This document shows, piece by piece, positions 37,083-45,274 of a stretch of DNA of 64,000 nt. Source of the stretch: MM2 sp035460165 (GTDB lineage Bacteria > Pseudomonadota > Gammaproteobacteria > Burkholderiales > Methylophilaceae). The notes under the pieces were generated by a model, which saw only the letters and a program-made list of their open reading frames with translations, was not told the origin of the DNA and ran no database searches. Location: assembly GCA_035460165.1 (NCBI GenBank), contig DATHWW010000003.1:70724-134723 (forward strand), written 5' to 3'. Every line of letters starts with the position of its first letter. The stretch's first letter is position 1. The translations under genes and the position numbers were made by a program.

Positions 37083-38117
37083 CTAACCCTTCATCTTCCA
37101 GGCAATGTTCTGTCCGGCGCGCAACGGCACCAGCACGTCGTCGCCGAACGGCAGCGATTCCGGCACCGTCCAGCTTTCACGTACCAGCGTGATTTGCTCC
37201 GTATTACGCGGCAGGCCATAGAAATCCGCACCGTTGTAGCTGGCGAATGCTTCCAGCTTGTCCAGCGCACCGGCCTGCTCGAAAGCTTCGGCATACAACT
37301 CGATGGCCGCATGCGCGGTATACATGCCGGCGCAGCCGCAGGCGGCTTCCTTTGCGGACTTCGCATGCGGCGCACTGTCGGTGCCGAGAAAGAACTTTGG
37401 GCTCCCGGAAATCGCGGCGGCTACCAGCGCCTGGCGGTGTTCCTCACGCTTCAGCACCGGCAAGCAGTAATGATGCGGCCGGATGCCTCCGCCGAACATC
37501 GCGTTGCGGTTCATCAACAGATGGTGGGCGGTGATGGTCGCGCCGATGTTCGCAGGCGCGGATGCGACGAATTCCGCCGCGTCGCGGGTGGTGATGTGCT
37601 CGAACACGACTCTCAGGCCCGGAAAATCGCGGGTCAACGGGATCATGTGACGGTCGATAAACACTTTTTCACGATCGAACACATCCACGTCGGCATCGGT
37701 CACCTCGGCATGCACCAACAGCGGCATACCATGCTGTTCCATCGTGGCCAGCGCCACACGGCATTTGGCCAGATCGGTCACGCCCGAGTCGGAATTGGTC
37801 GTTGCCCCCGCCGGATAGAGCTTCACTCCATGCACGATGCCGCTGGCCTTGGCTGCGACGATGTCTTCCGCACTGGTGTTATCGGTCAGGTACAGCGTCA
37901 TCAACGGCTCGAACCGCATGTCCGCAGGAAGTGCTGCAAGGATACGCTCGCGATACTCGACGGCCATTTTTGTCGTCGTCACCGGCGGACGCAGATTGGG
38001 CATCACGATAGCGCGTGCGAATTGGCGGGCGGTATCGGGCAGCACTTCGCGCATCGTCGCGCCGTCGCGCAAATGCAGGTGCCAATCGTCGGGGCGGGTA
38101 ATGGTCAGGGTATTCAT
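37083..38117 (-). CDS. pyrC: Dihydroorotase, class II
   Basis: A 344-residue zinc amidohydrolase that closes carbamoyl aspartate to dihydroorotate in pyrimidine synthesis. The DDWHLHLRDG motif with the metal-binding HxH is at about residue 12. VKLYPAGATTNS with the carbamylated Lys is near residue 100, HAEV near 137, and the late FLGTDSAPH contains the catalytic Asp. Length and motifs match the E. coli-type enzyme. Its start overlaps the end of rsmI by 4 nt. Confidence 0.97.
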   Translation of the reverse strand: MNTLTITRPDDWHLHLRDGATMREVLPDTARQFARAIVMPNLRPPVTTTKMAVEYRERILAALPADMRFEPLMTLYLTDNTSAEDIVAAKASGIVHGVKLYPAGATTNSDSGVTDLAKCRVALATMEQHGMPLLVHAEVTDADVDVFDREKVFIDRHMIPLTRDFPGLRVVFEHITTRDAAEFVASAPANIGATITAHHLLMNRNAMFGGGIRPHHYCLPVLKREEHRQALVAAAISGSPKFFLGTDSAPHAKSAKEAACGCAGMYTAHAAIELYAEAFEQAGALDKLEAFASYNGADFYGLPRNTEQITLVRESWTVPESLPFGDDVLVPLRAGQNIAWKMKG

Positions 38118-38959
38118 TCGGATTTCAATTCCAGAGCCAGTTGGTAAAGCGCGTTCTTTTTCGCGCCGGTGATGTCAGCCGCCAATTTTACCGCCTGTTT
38201 GAGCGGCAATTCATCCAGTAAGAGTTGCAGCACGCGCTGCGCGTCTTCGCTGATTTCGGCTTGCGGGGCATCAGGCGCGCCCTCCACCAGCAGCACGAAT
38301 TCGCCGCGTTGCCGATTGGAATCGTCCAGCAACCAGGCTGCAGCCTCACCCAGTTGGCAACGATGCAGGGTTTCGAAGGTTTTGGTCAATTCGCGCGCAA
38401 TCAGAATTCTCCGTACTTCGCCAAGAATCGCGGCCATGTCCTGCACGCTTTCGATCACCCGATGCGGCGCTTCGTAGAACACCAAGGCAGCAGGCTGATC
38501 GCGCAGCGTTTCCAGCGCCTTGCGGCGTTGGGCGCCGGAAGCCGGCAAAAAACCGTAAAAGAGAAAATGCGGCTGCGCGAAGCCCGCGGCGGACAATGCA
38601 GTGATGGCTGCACACGCGCCGGGCAAAGGAACCACACTCAGCCCGGCCTCGCGCGCCATCGCGACCAATACCGCCCCAGGATCGCTGATGCCCGGCGTAC
38701 CGGCGTCCGATACCAGCGCCACTGATTTTCCGGCACGCAATTCGTCGAGAATTTTTTCACCGGCGCGCCGTTCGTTATGCTCGTGCACCGCCACCAGCTT
38801 GGCCTTGATGCCCAGGTGCGTCAGCAAGTGCGCGCTATGCCGCGTATCCTCAGCCGCCACGATATCCACCGTCTTCAGCACCTCGATGGCGCGCAGGGTA
38901 ATGTCCTGCAAATTCCCAATCGGCGTGGCTACCACATATAATGTGCCGCTATGACTCAA
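38114..38959 (-). CDS. rsmI: 16S rRNA (cytidine1402-2'-O)-methyltransferase RsmI
   Basis: A 281-residue SAM-dependent enzyme of the tetrapyrrole methylase fold. It begins GTLYVVATPIGNLQDITLRA, carries AEDTRHSAHLL near residue 35, SDAGTPGISDPG near 85, and YEAPHRV near 160. It 2'-O-methylates C1402, the nucleotide that RsmH (29372-30337) N4-methylates. Its first 9 bases overlap the divergently transcribed LpoA-like gene, so the two 5' ends collide. pyrC follows with a 4-nt overlap. Confidence 0.97.
   Translation of the reverse strand: MSHSGTLYVVATPIGNLQDITLRAIEVLKTVDIVAAEDTRHSAHLLTHLGIKAKLVAVHEHNERRAGEKILDELRAGKSVALVSDAGTPGISDPGAVLVAMAREAGLSVVPLPGACAAITALSAAGFAQPHFLFYGFLPASGAQRRKALETLRDQPAALVFYEAPHRVIESVQDMAAILGEVRRILIARELTKTFETLHRCQLGEAAAWLLDDSNRQRGEFVLLVEGAPDAPQAEISEDAQRVLQLLLDELPLKQAVKLAADITGAKKNALYQLALELKSE
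38913..38942 (+). promoter_or_regulatory. Promoter of the LpoA-like gene, probably giving a near-leaderless mRNA
   Basis: TTCCCA (38913-38918) and a consensus TATAAT (38937-38942) are separated by 18 bp. Transcription would start near 38949, within a couple of bases of the ATG at 38951. The promoter lies wholly inside the 5' end of rsmI on the other strand. Confidence 0.6.
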
Positions 38960-40597
38960 CGTTTCATTGCCTTCCTTATCCTTTGTTGCACGCTGGCGCC
39001 CGGCGCAAATGCCGCCGATAACGTCCCGGCAACCTCCTCCAAATCCTCACCGGCCACCAAAGCATTCAAGCCGCCGGAAGAGCGCTATCTCGCGGGGCTG
39101 GAGTGCCTGAAAAAATCCGATGTCCCGTGCGCGCAAGTCGCGCTCGCCGGCATCAATCCGGCCTCGCCCTATGCCAAGATCCTTGAAGCGCAGATTGCCG
39201 TCGGCGGGCAGGATTACGACACCGTTCTGCGCCTGCTGATCCCGCTTCAGGCAGAGGAAAACCTGCTGCCCGCGGCGCTTGCGAGTTTACACGCAAGCCT
39301 GGCACTAGCCTATGAAAACCAGGGAAACACGTTACGCGCGGCCGAGCAGCGCTCGCAAGCCGACTCTTACCTGCAAGCACCTGAAGCCCGCGCCGCCAAC
39401 CAGAAACAACTGCTTGAATCCTTGACCGCACTGCCCAAGGATGCGCTTCTGGAAATGCGCGGCGAAAGCGCGGACACCGCCGTGCAAGGATGGATAGACC
39501 TGGCGCTTGCCATTGCCCACTCCGGCCAGCGAAACAGTGCGCTTGCGCAGTGGCGGCAGGCCTACCCCGACCATCCTGCCAATGAAACCACACTGGGCGC
39601 GCAGTCAGCGCCGGCAGCGGCCAACTCCGCGGAGCAAAAGCTCGCCGGCAAGGTCGCACTGCTGCTGCCGATCGACACCCCCGCCTTTGCATTTGCCGCC
39701 GAAGCCGTGCGCAGCGGCTTCAGCGCGGCACAGAAAGCAGCAAACAGTCCGGCGGAAATCGTCATTTATCCGACATACGGCCGCAAGGACGAAGTCGCCG
39801 CGATTTATCGCCAGGCCATTGCGGAAGGTGCGCAATATGTCGTCGGCCCATTGACGCGCGGAGAAGTGGCCGGATTGCTGGAGCCGGGGCTCATCAGCGT
39901 TCCGACCGTTGCCTTGAACGTGCTCGATGAACAATCCGCAACGCCGGCAAAGCTGGTCCAATTCGGCCTACCGGTAGAAGAGGAAGCCATGCAGCTGGCG
40001 AAACTCGCCCGCGCCCAAGGCATGCAGACGACGGTGATTGCCGCAGCGAATACCCCGCTCGGCAAGCGCATGGCCCAAGCCTTTGCCTCCGAGTGGACGG
40101 AGCAAGGCGGCGTGGTCGTACTGCAAGCCGAATTCAACGAGCAATCCAATTTGCTGGATTTCAAGACCCAGATCGCAACCGAGCGCGCCGACATGATTTT
40201 CCTGGCCGCAAATACCGAACAAGCGCGCTGGATTCGGCCCTACCTGAACCAGGCGACCCCCACTTTTGCGCTTTCGCACATCTATGACGGCAATCCCGCG
40301 AATCGAGAAAACGGCGTTTTGAATGCGATCCATTTCGTCGACATGCCCTGGCTGCTGAATCCGGATGACGCTGGTTATTCCGCCTATCGCGAGGCCTCTG
40401 CCGATCTCCCGCCAAACGCGCAACGCTGGTTTGCGGTGGGCGTCGATGCCTGGAACATCCTTTCCGCCCTTGCCGGGAACCCGGCCGAAAATATGCAATT
40501 GCGCGGGCTCACGGGCACGATCATGCTGCACGGCAACCGCATCCAGCGCGCATTGCCGCTGGCGCAATTCCGTAGCGACGGGATAGTGCTGGAGTAG
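38951..40597 (+). CDS. LpoA/LppC-family penicillin-binding protein activator
   Basis: A 548-residue envelope protein with an N-terminal signal peptide, a helical TPR-like half (about residues 40-215), and a C-terminal periplasmic-binding-protein-like half starting KVALLLPIDTPAFAFAAEAVR. LpoA activates PBP1a in gammaproteobacteria. Here the signal sequence ends PGANA-ADN and the lipobox is not clear, so it may be soluble and periplasmic rather than a lipoprotein. It is the first of five collinear genes (LpoA-like, yraN, diaA-like, BON, with DUF3579 after), the same order as in E. coli up to the BON gene. Confidence 0.85.
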   Translation: MTQRFIAFLILCCTLAPGANAADNVPATSSKSSPATKAFKPPEERYLAGLECLKKSDVPCAQVALAGINPASPYAKILEAQIAVGGQDYDTVLRLLIPLQAEENLLPAALASLHASLALAYENQGNTLRAAEQRSQADSYLQAPEARAANQKQLLESLTALPKDALLEMRGESADTAVQGWIDLALAIAHSGQRNSALAQWRQAYPDHPANETTLGAQSAPAAANSAEQKLAGKVALLLPIDTPAFAFAAEAVRSGFSAAQKAANSPAEIVIYPTYGRKDEVAAIYRQAIAEGAQYVVGPLTRGEVAGLLEPGLISVPTVALNVLDEQSATPAKLVQFGLPVEEEAMQLAKLARAQGMQTTVIAAANTPLGKRMAQAFASEWTEQGGVVVLQAEFNEQSNLLDFKTQIATERADMIFLAANTEQARWIRPYLNQATPTFALSHIYDGNPANRENGVLNAIHFVDMPWLLNPDDAGYSAYREASADLPPNAQRWFAVGVDAWNILSALAGNPAENMQLRGLTGTIMLHGNRIQRALPLAQFRSDGIVLE

Positions 40598-40602
40598 CCC
40601 GG

Positions 40603-40947
40603 ATGAGCACTGCCGGCAACGCCGCTGAAAAGTTAGCCGCCGCCTACCTGCAACAAAAGGGGTTGAAACTGCTCGAATCGAATTACCGCTGCCGCTTCGG
40701 TGAAATCGACCTCATCATGCGCGATGGCAAGGAAACCGTTTTCGTCGAAGTCAGGCTGCGCAGCAATGCTTTTTTCGGCGGCGCAGGCGCAAGCATCACC
40801 ACCGACAAACAACAAAAACTGACGCGCACGGCGGAGCATTACCTGATGCAACACGGGGCGACGCCCTGCCGCTTTGACGCGGTACTGCTGAATTCACTGT
40901 CGAACGACAACCTGACTTGGCTTAAAAACGCTTTCGAAGCGATCTGA
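40603..40947 (+). CDS. yraN: UPF0102 protein YraN (endonuclease-like fold)
   Basis: A 114-residue protein with the UPF0102 core: AAEKLAAAYLQQKGLKLLESNYR, then GEIDLIMRD and VFVEVRLRS. These match the E...GEIDLI...FVEV pattern of restriction-endonuclease-like folds. Its biochemical role is unknown. It starts 5 nt after the LpoA-like gene. Confidence 0.93.
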   Translation: MSTAGNAAEKLAAAYLQQKGLKLLESNYRCRFGEIDLIMRDGKETVFVEVRLRSNAFFGGAGASITTDKQQKLTRTAEHYLMQHGATPCRFDAVLLNSLSNDNLTWLKNAFEAI

Positions 40948-40955
40948 ACATCACC

Positions 40956-41546
40956 ATGAATCTGATACCCCGTATAGTTGGCCATTTCGAGGAAAGCGCA
41001 CAGCTCAAGCTTGTCAGCGCGGATTTGCTAGCTCCGGCAATTGCCGAGGCCGCCGCGATGATTGTTGCCGCCCTTCTCGAAGACAAGAAAGTCCTCACCT
41101 GTGGCAATGGCGGATCGGCCGCACTCGCACAGTATTTCGCTGCGCGCATGCTGAACCGTTTCGACATGGAACGCCCTGGGCTGGCGACCATTTCCCTTTC
41201 AGCGGACAACTCGACGCTGACGTCGATTGCCAACGACTCCAACTTCACGCAGGTGTTCTCGAAGCAAATCATGGCATTAGGCCAGCCAGGCGATATTCTT
41301 TTGGCGATGAGCACCAGCGGAAATTCGCAAAACGTACTGGATGCGATTATCGCCGCACACGAGCGCGGCATGAATGTGGTCGCCTTCAGCGGGGGCGACG
41401 GCGGGAGCCTGATGGAACTTTTAATCCCTCAGGATATTCATATCGGCGTCCCCCACGAAAATACTGCCCGCGTTCAGGAAATGTATCTTCTTGTACTGCA
41501 CTGCCTGTGCGATTCCATCGATTGTCTTCTGCTAGGAGTTGAATAA
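40956..41546 (+). CDS. SIS-domain protein, DiaA / phosphoheptose isomerase family
   Basis: A 196-residue single SIS domain. GNGGSAALAQYFAARML near residue 50 and LAMSTSGNSQNVLDAI near 113 match the SIS phosphosugar-binding loops. The position after yraN and the SADNSTLTSIANDSNF pattern fit DiaA, which promotes DnaA assembly at oriC in E. coli, better than GmhA of heptose synthesis; the two are close paralogues. The BON gene follows directly. Confidence 0.85.
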   Translation: MNLIPRIVGHFEESAQLKLVSADLLAPAIAEAAAMIVAALLEDKKVLTCGNGGSAALAQYFAARMLNRFDMERPGLATISLSADNSTLTSIANDSNFTQVFSKQIMALGQPGDILLAMSTSGNSQNVLDAIIAAHERGMNVVAFSGGDGGSLMELLIPQDIHIGVPHENTARVQEMYLLVLHCLCDSIDCLLLGVE

Positions 41547-42128
41547 ATGACACGCTTACTAAAACTAATATTACTGGCTGTCTCGCTCACTACCGCCTTG
41601 AATGCTTGCGTTCCTGTCGTTGCCGGAGGCGCGGCAGCGGGAGGATTTGCGGCTGCCGATCGCCGCACTTCGGGTGCTTACGTGGATGACGAAGGCATCG
41701 AATGGAAGGCCCTCACCGAAATCGAAAAGCAAATGCGTAACAAGATTCATGTCAACGTCACCAGCTTCAATCGCAATGTGTTGCTGACCGGCGAAGCCCT
41801 GGACGAGGACACCAAGAAGCAGGCCGAATCCATCGCCAAGGAAATCGCCAATGTACGCAACGTCACCAATGAACTGCAGATTGGCCTCGCCAGCACGGTG
41901 CCCGACCGCAGCCGGGACGGCTACCTGACCTCGCTGGTTAAAGGCAAGATGTACAAGGAAAACCGTTTCCCGCCCAATTACGTCAAGGTCGTGACGGAAG
42001 CCGGAGTGGTGTATCTGATGGGCATGGTGACGCGCCAGGAGGCCGAAGATGCGGTAGATATAGCTCGCAGTATCGACGGCGTGGAGAAAGTGGTCAAAGT
42101 CTTCGAATACGTGATCGTCGAGCCGTAA
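41547..42128 (+). CDS. BON-domain outer-membrane lipoprotein (YraP/DolP-like)
   Basis: A 193-residue lipoprotein with a signal peptide ending in the lipobox LNAC (Cys 21). Two BON domains follow at about residues 48-115 and 125-190; each carries a V..G.V pattern (VLLTGEALDED, GVVYLMGMVTRQE). DolP binds anionic phospholipids and supports outer-membrane integrity in E. coli. It starts immediately after the SIS gene and probably shares its transcript. Confidence 0.92.
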   Translation: MTRLLKLILLAVSLTTALNACVPVVAGGAAAGGFAAADRRTSGAYVDDEGIEWKALTEIEKQMRNKIHVNVTSFNRNVLLTGEALDEDTKKQAESIAKEIANVRNVTNELQIGLASTVPDRSRDGYLTSLVKGKMYKENRFPPNYVKVVTEAGVVYLMGMVTRQEAEDAVDIARSIDGVEKVVKVFEYVIVEP

Positions 42129-42133
42129 CGGAC

Positions 42134-42142
42134 TGCTATAAT
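42134..42142 (+). promoter_or_regulatory. Extended -10 promoter upstream of the DUF3579 gene
   Basis: TGCTATAAT gives both the extended TGN and a consensus -10 hexamer. It lies just after the BON gene stop and 33 nt before the DUF3579 ATG. No clear -35 is present, as expected for an extended -10 promoter. Confidence 0.55.
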
Positions 42143-42175
42143 TCGGTTATTCAGATTGAGTAATTTTAACGAACC

Positions 42176-42469
42176 ATGAGTACCGAAATCATTATCGAAG
42201 GCCTGACGCGCGCAGGCAAACCTTTCCGCCCGAGCGACTGGGTGGATCGCATGTGCAGCACCTACGCCACCTTCGGGCCGGATCGCAAGCTGCGCTATTC
42301 CCCCTACCTGAAACCGCGCCTGCTGAACGGCGTGCGCTGCCTGGCGGTGGATACCAAGCTGAAGGACGTCAATCCGGAAGGGTTCGCGCAACTGATGCAT
42401 TTCGCCGAAGAAAACCAGCTGAACATGAAAGACGCTGAAGGAAACGATATTCCGGTTCCGGCAGTCTGA
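42176..42469 (+). CDS. DUF3579 protein
   Basis: A 97-residue soluble protein that matches the betaproteobacterial DUF3579 family. The pattern is IIIEGLTRAGKPFRPSDWVDRMC near the N-terminus and YSPYLKPRLLNGVRCLAVDTKL in the middle. No function is known for the family. It is convergent with the TlpA-like gene. Confidence 0.85.
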   Translation: MSTEIIIEGLTRAGKPFRPSDWVDRMCSTYATFGPDRKLRYSPYLKPRLLNGVRCLAVDTKLKDVNPEGFAQLMHFAEENQLNMKDAEGNDIPVPAV

Positions 42470-42496
42470 GCAATGTAACCGTCGCGGCTTGGCGGT

Positions 42497-42991
42497 TCAT
42501 TTATCCGCGGTCACACGCTCCACTTGCTGGCGCGTCATTAGTCCGCGCTGCATTTTGACCAGCTGCCCTTGCGGGTTGTAGATGTAAGTGGTCGGCAGGA
42601 TATCTGCCGAACCGAACTGGCGGGCGACCTTGTCGTCGCCGAGTACGATAGGATAGGAAATCAGATTGTCGTCGACAAAGTCGCGAATCTCCTTATCAGC
42701 CTCATACTCCATGGCAACGCCGATCACGACCAGATTCTTGCGCTTGTCGTGCAAGGCGATCAGGTCCGGGACTTCCTCCAGGCAGGGCGGACACCAGGTC
42801 GCCCAGAAGTTAACCAACACCCACTTACCCTTGTAGTCCGACAACGCATGGGTTTTGCCGCTCATGTCCTGCAGCATGAATCCATCCGCGGCCTGAACCG
42901 GCAAAACACCCGACGCCAGCAAGCCCAGCAACAGCGCCATTCGCGCGCAAGCACTGGCAAACGGTTGGTAGGTTTTTCGGAGTCGATTCAT
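42497..42991 (-). CDS. TlpA/ResA-type thioredoxin-family protein, periplasmic
   Basis: A 164-residue protein with a signal peptide or anchor (about residues 13-33) and a thioredoxin fold. Its active site is WCPPC in NFWATWCPPCLEEVPDL, as in TlpA/ResA redox proteins of cytochrome c maturation and related periplasmic reduction pathways. The cis-Pro is in the ILPTTY motif. Start ATG at 42991 gives a compact signal sequence; the longer frame to 43057 adds 22 unlike residues. It is divergent from trxA across 182 nt. Confidence 0.88.
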   Translation of the reverse strand: MNRLRKTYQPFASACARMALLLGLLASGVLPVQAADGFMLQDMSGKTHALSDYKGKWVLVNFWATWCPPCLEEVPDLIALHDKRKNLVVIGVAMEYEADKEIRDFVDDNLISYPIVLGDDKVARQFGSADILPTTYIYNPQGQLVKMQRGLMTRQQVERVTADK

Positions 42992-43173
42992 ATCATTGCA
43001 TCTGTTTGGAAATGGCGAGTTGAGTTTACCATTCGGGATTGCTTGAAGAGACTTCACTTAGGCAGGTTTTTTCGCTAGGATAGCGAGAATGCCTTTTTCC
43101 GGCTGATTCAATCTTGGTTTTTCAAAACCGCTGAACGCCTTAACCACACAGAATCAAATCAACGAGGTTCAAC

Positions 43174-43500
43174 ATGAGCGAACATATTGTGCATATTAGC
43201 GATGACGCCTTCGAGCAGGAAGTCCTGCAATCCCAGGTGCCCGTGCTGGTCGACTACTGGGCAGAGTGGTGCGGCCCCTGCAAGATGATCGCCCCCATCC
43301 TGGACGAAGTCGCCAAGGAATATTCCGGCAAGCTGAAAGTCGCCAAGCTGAACATCGATGAGAATCAGCAAACCCCGCCCAAGTACGGCATACGCGGCAT
43401 TCCGACCCTAATGCTGTTCAAGAACGGCAACGTCGAAGCAACCAAAGTTGGCGCACTGTCCAAATCTCAATTAACAGCGTTTATTGACAGCAATATTTAA
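43174..43500 (+). CDS. trxA: Thioredoxin 1
   Basis: A 108-residue cytoplasmic thioredoxin with the active-site sequence WAEWCGPCKMIAP at about residues 28-40 and the cis-Pro loop GIPTLMLF. It reduces protein disulfides using thioredoxin reductase and NADPH. As in E. coli, it lies directly upstream of rho, separated by a 120-nt structured intergenic region. Confidence 0.97.
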   Translation: MSEHIVHISDDAFEQEVLQSQVPVLVDYWAEWCGPCKMIAPILDEVAKEYSGKLKVAKLNIDENQQTPPKYGIRGIPTLMLFKNGNVEATKVGALSKSQLTAFIDSNI

Positions 43501-43513
43501 AGCCGATACGCTG

Positions 43514-43562
43514 GCGTCTGATTCCTGTTCAAAACTGCCCTAAAGCAGCGGGAATCAGGCGC
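43514..43562 (+). other. Stem-loop in the trxA-rho leader region
   Basis: GCGTCTGATTCC pairs with GGAATCAGGCGC over 12 bp with one G-U pair. The 25-nt loop holds a nested CTGC/GCAG stem. No U-tract follows, so it is not a classic terminator. It may be part of a rho leader involved in autoregulation, by analogy with the E. coli trxA-rhoL-rho arrangement. Confidence 0.5.
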
Positions 43563-43620
43563 TTAACCCGCCTTACCTCTTTCCCCCGCTCTCCAAGATT
43601 TACCAGCGAGTCCTTGCATA

Positions 43621-44880
43621 ATGCACTTATCCGACCTGAAACACCTACCTGTCACCGAACTCGTCGAAATGGCTATTGCCAACGAAGTCGAGGGCGCCAG
43701 CCGCATGCGCAAGCAGGACCTGATTTTCGCCTTGCTCAAAAACAAGGCCAAGAAAGGCGACAGCATTTTTGGCGACGGCACACTGGAGGTGCTGCAGGAT
43801 GGATTCGGATTCCTGCGCGCGCCGGACAGCTCGTATCTGGCGGGGCCGGATGATATTTACGTTTCACCCTCGCAAATTCGCCGCTTCAATCTGCATACCG
43901 GCGACACTATCACCGGTGAAATCCGCACACCTAAGGAAGGCGAACGCTACTTTGCGCTGGTCAAGGTCGACACCGTCAACGGCGAACCGCCCGAGAATAC
44001 CAAGCACAAGATCCTCTTCGAAAACCTGACGCCGCTGTTCCCGACCAAGCCGCTGACGCTGGAACGCGAAATTCGCGGTGAAGAAAACATCACCGGCCGC
44101 GTGATCGACATGATCGCCCCAATCGGCAAGGGCCAGCGCGCCTTGCTGGTCGCCAGCCCGAAGTCCGGCAAGACGGTGATGATGCAGCACATCGCGCACG
44201 CGATCACCTCCAACCATCCCGATGTCGTATTGATCGTATTGCTGATCGACGAACGCCCGGAAGAAGTGACGGAAATGACCCGCTCGGTGAAGGGCGAAGT
44301 GGTCGCCTCCACCTTCGACGAACCGGCCACGCGCCACGTGCAGGTCGCCGAAATGGTGCTGGAAAAGGCCAAGCGCCTGGTCGAACACAAGAAGGACGTG
44401 GTGATCCTGCTGGACTCCATCACACGCCTTGCCCGGGCCTACAACACCGTGGTGCCGTCCTCCGGCAAGGTGCTGACCGGCGGCGTGGATGCCAATGCGC
44501 TGCAGCGCCCGAAACGTTTCTTCGGCGCCGCCCGCAATATCGAGGAAGGCGGTAGCTTAACCATCATCGCCACTGCACTGGTCGATACCGGCTCGCGCAT
44601 GGACGACGTGATCTACGAAGAATTCAAGGGCACCGGCAACATGGAAATCCATCTCGACCGCCGCATGGCCGAGAAGCGCCAGTACCCCGCGATCAACGTC
44701 AACAAGTCCGGTACGCGCCGAGAAGAATTGCTGATCGAGAAGGACATCCTGCAAAAGATCTGGGTGCTGCGTAAGCTGCTGTACCCGATGGATGACCTCG
44801 AAGCGATGGAATTCCTGCTCGACAAGATCAAGTCCACGAAGAACAACGCGGAGTTCTTCGACGCGATGCGTCGCGGTTAA
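43621..44880 (+). CDS. rho: Transcription termination factor Rho
   Basis: A 419-residue hexameric RNA-dependent helicase. The N-terminal helix bundle (HLSDLKHLPVTELVEMA) is followed by the cold-shock-like RNA-binding fold (LEVLQDGFGFLRAP). The P-loop ASPKSGKTVMM lies near residue 177, the Walker B region VILLDSITRLARAYN near 260, and the Q/R loops after. Length equals that of E. coli Rho and all motifs are intact. Confidence 0.98.
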   Translation: MHLSDLKHLPVTELVEMAIANEVEGASRMRKQDLIFALLKNKAKKGDSIFGDGTLEVLQDGFGFLRAPDSSYLAGPDDIYVSPSQIRRFNLHTGDTITGEIRTPKEGERYFALVKVDTVNGEPPENTKHKILFENLTPLFPTKPLTLEREIRGEENITGRVIDMIAPIGKGQRALLVASPKSGKTVMMQHIAHAITSNHPDVVLIVLLIDERPEEVTEMTRSVKGEVVASTFDEPATRHVQVAEMVLEKAKRLVEHKKDVVILLDSITRLARAYNTVVPSSGKVLTGGVDANALQRPKRFFGAARNIEEGGSLTIIATALVDTGSRMDDVIYEEFKGTGNMEIHLDRRMAEKRQYPAINVNKSGTRREELLIEKDILQKIWVLRKLLYPMDDLEAMEFLLDKIKSTKNNAEFFDAMRRG

Positions 44881-44969
44881 AAGACCGCTCGGAAACAGTT
44901 GAAAAATGTTTGAATTTGCTGGATAATCGCCAGCTTTCTTGCGACAGCACCAAGCTTAAGGACATCAGA

Positions 44970-45170
44970 ATGAAAGCCGACATTCATCCGGATTACAATG
45001 AAATCACCGTAACCTGCAGTTGCGGCAACAAGTTCGAGACCCGCTCCACCAACGGTAAGAACCTGAACATCGAAGTATGTTCGCAATGCCATCCGTTCTA
45101 TACCGGCAAGCAAAAGATCATGGACACCGCCGGTCGCGTGGAAAAGTTCCGCCAAAAGTACGGCATGTAA
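44970..45170 (+). CDS. rpmE: 50S ribosomal protein L31 (zinc-binding C+ form)
   Basis: A 66-residue protein beginning MKADIHPDYNEITVTCSCG. It has four zinc-binding cysteines (TCSCGN and VCSQCH) and the ribosomal FYTGKQKIMDTAGRV motif, so it is the zinc form rather than the zinc-free paralogue. Start ATG at 44970 is canonical. A terminator follows at 45198. Confidence 0.97.
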   Translation: MKADIHPDYNEITVTCSCGNKFETRSTNGKNLNIEVCSQCHPFYTGKQKIMDTAGRVEKFRQKYGM

Positions 45171-45197
45171 TTGTTGTTGGCTTGAGCCGGCAAAACG

Positions 45198-45221
45198 AAA
45201 GGCAGCTTCGGCTGCCTTTTT
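45198..45221 (+). terminator. Intrinsic terminator after rpmE
   Basis: AAAGGCAGC and GCTGCCTTT form a perfect stem closed by the stable TTCG tetraloop and followed by a T-tract. Confidence 0.92.
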
Positions 45222-45274
45222 GTTTGGCGCTTACCGTAAAATACCCTTCTTATTGACGAAACGACGGCCGCAAC

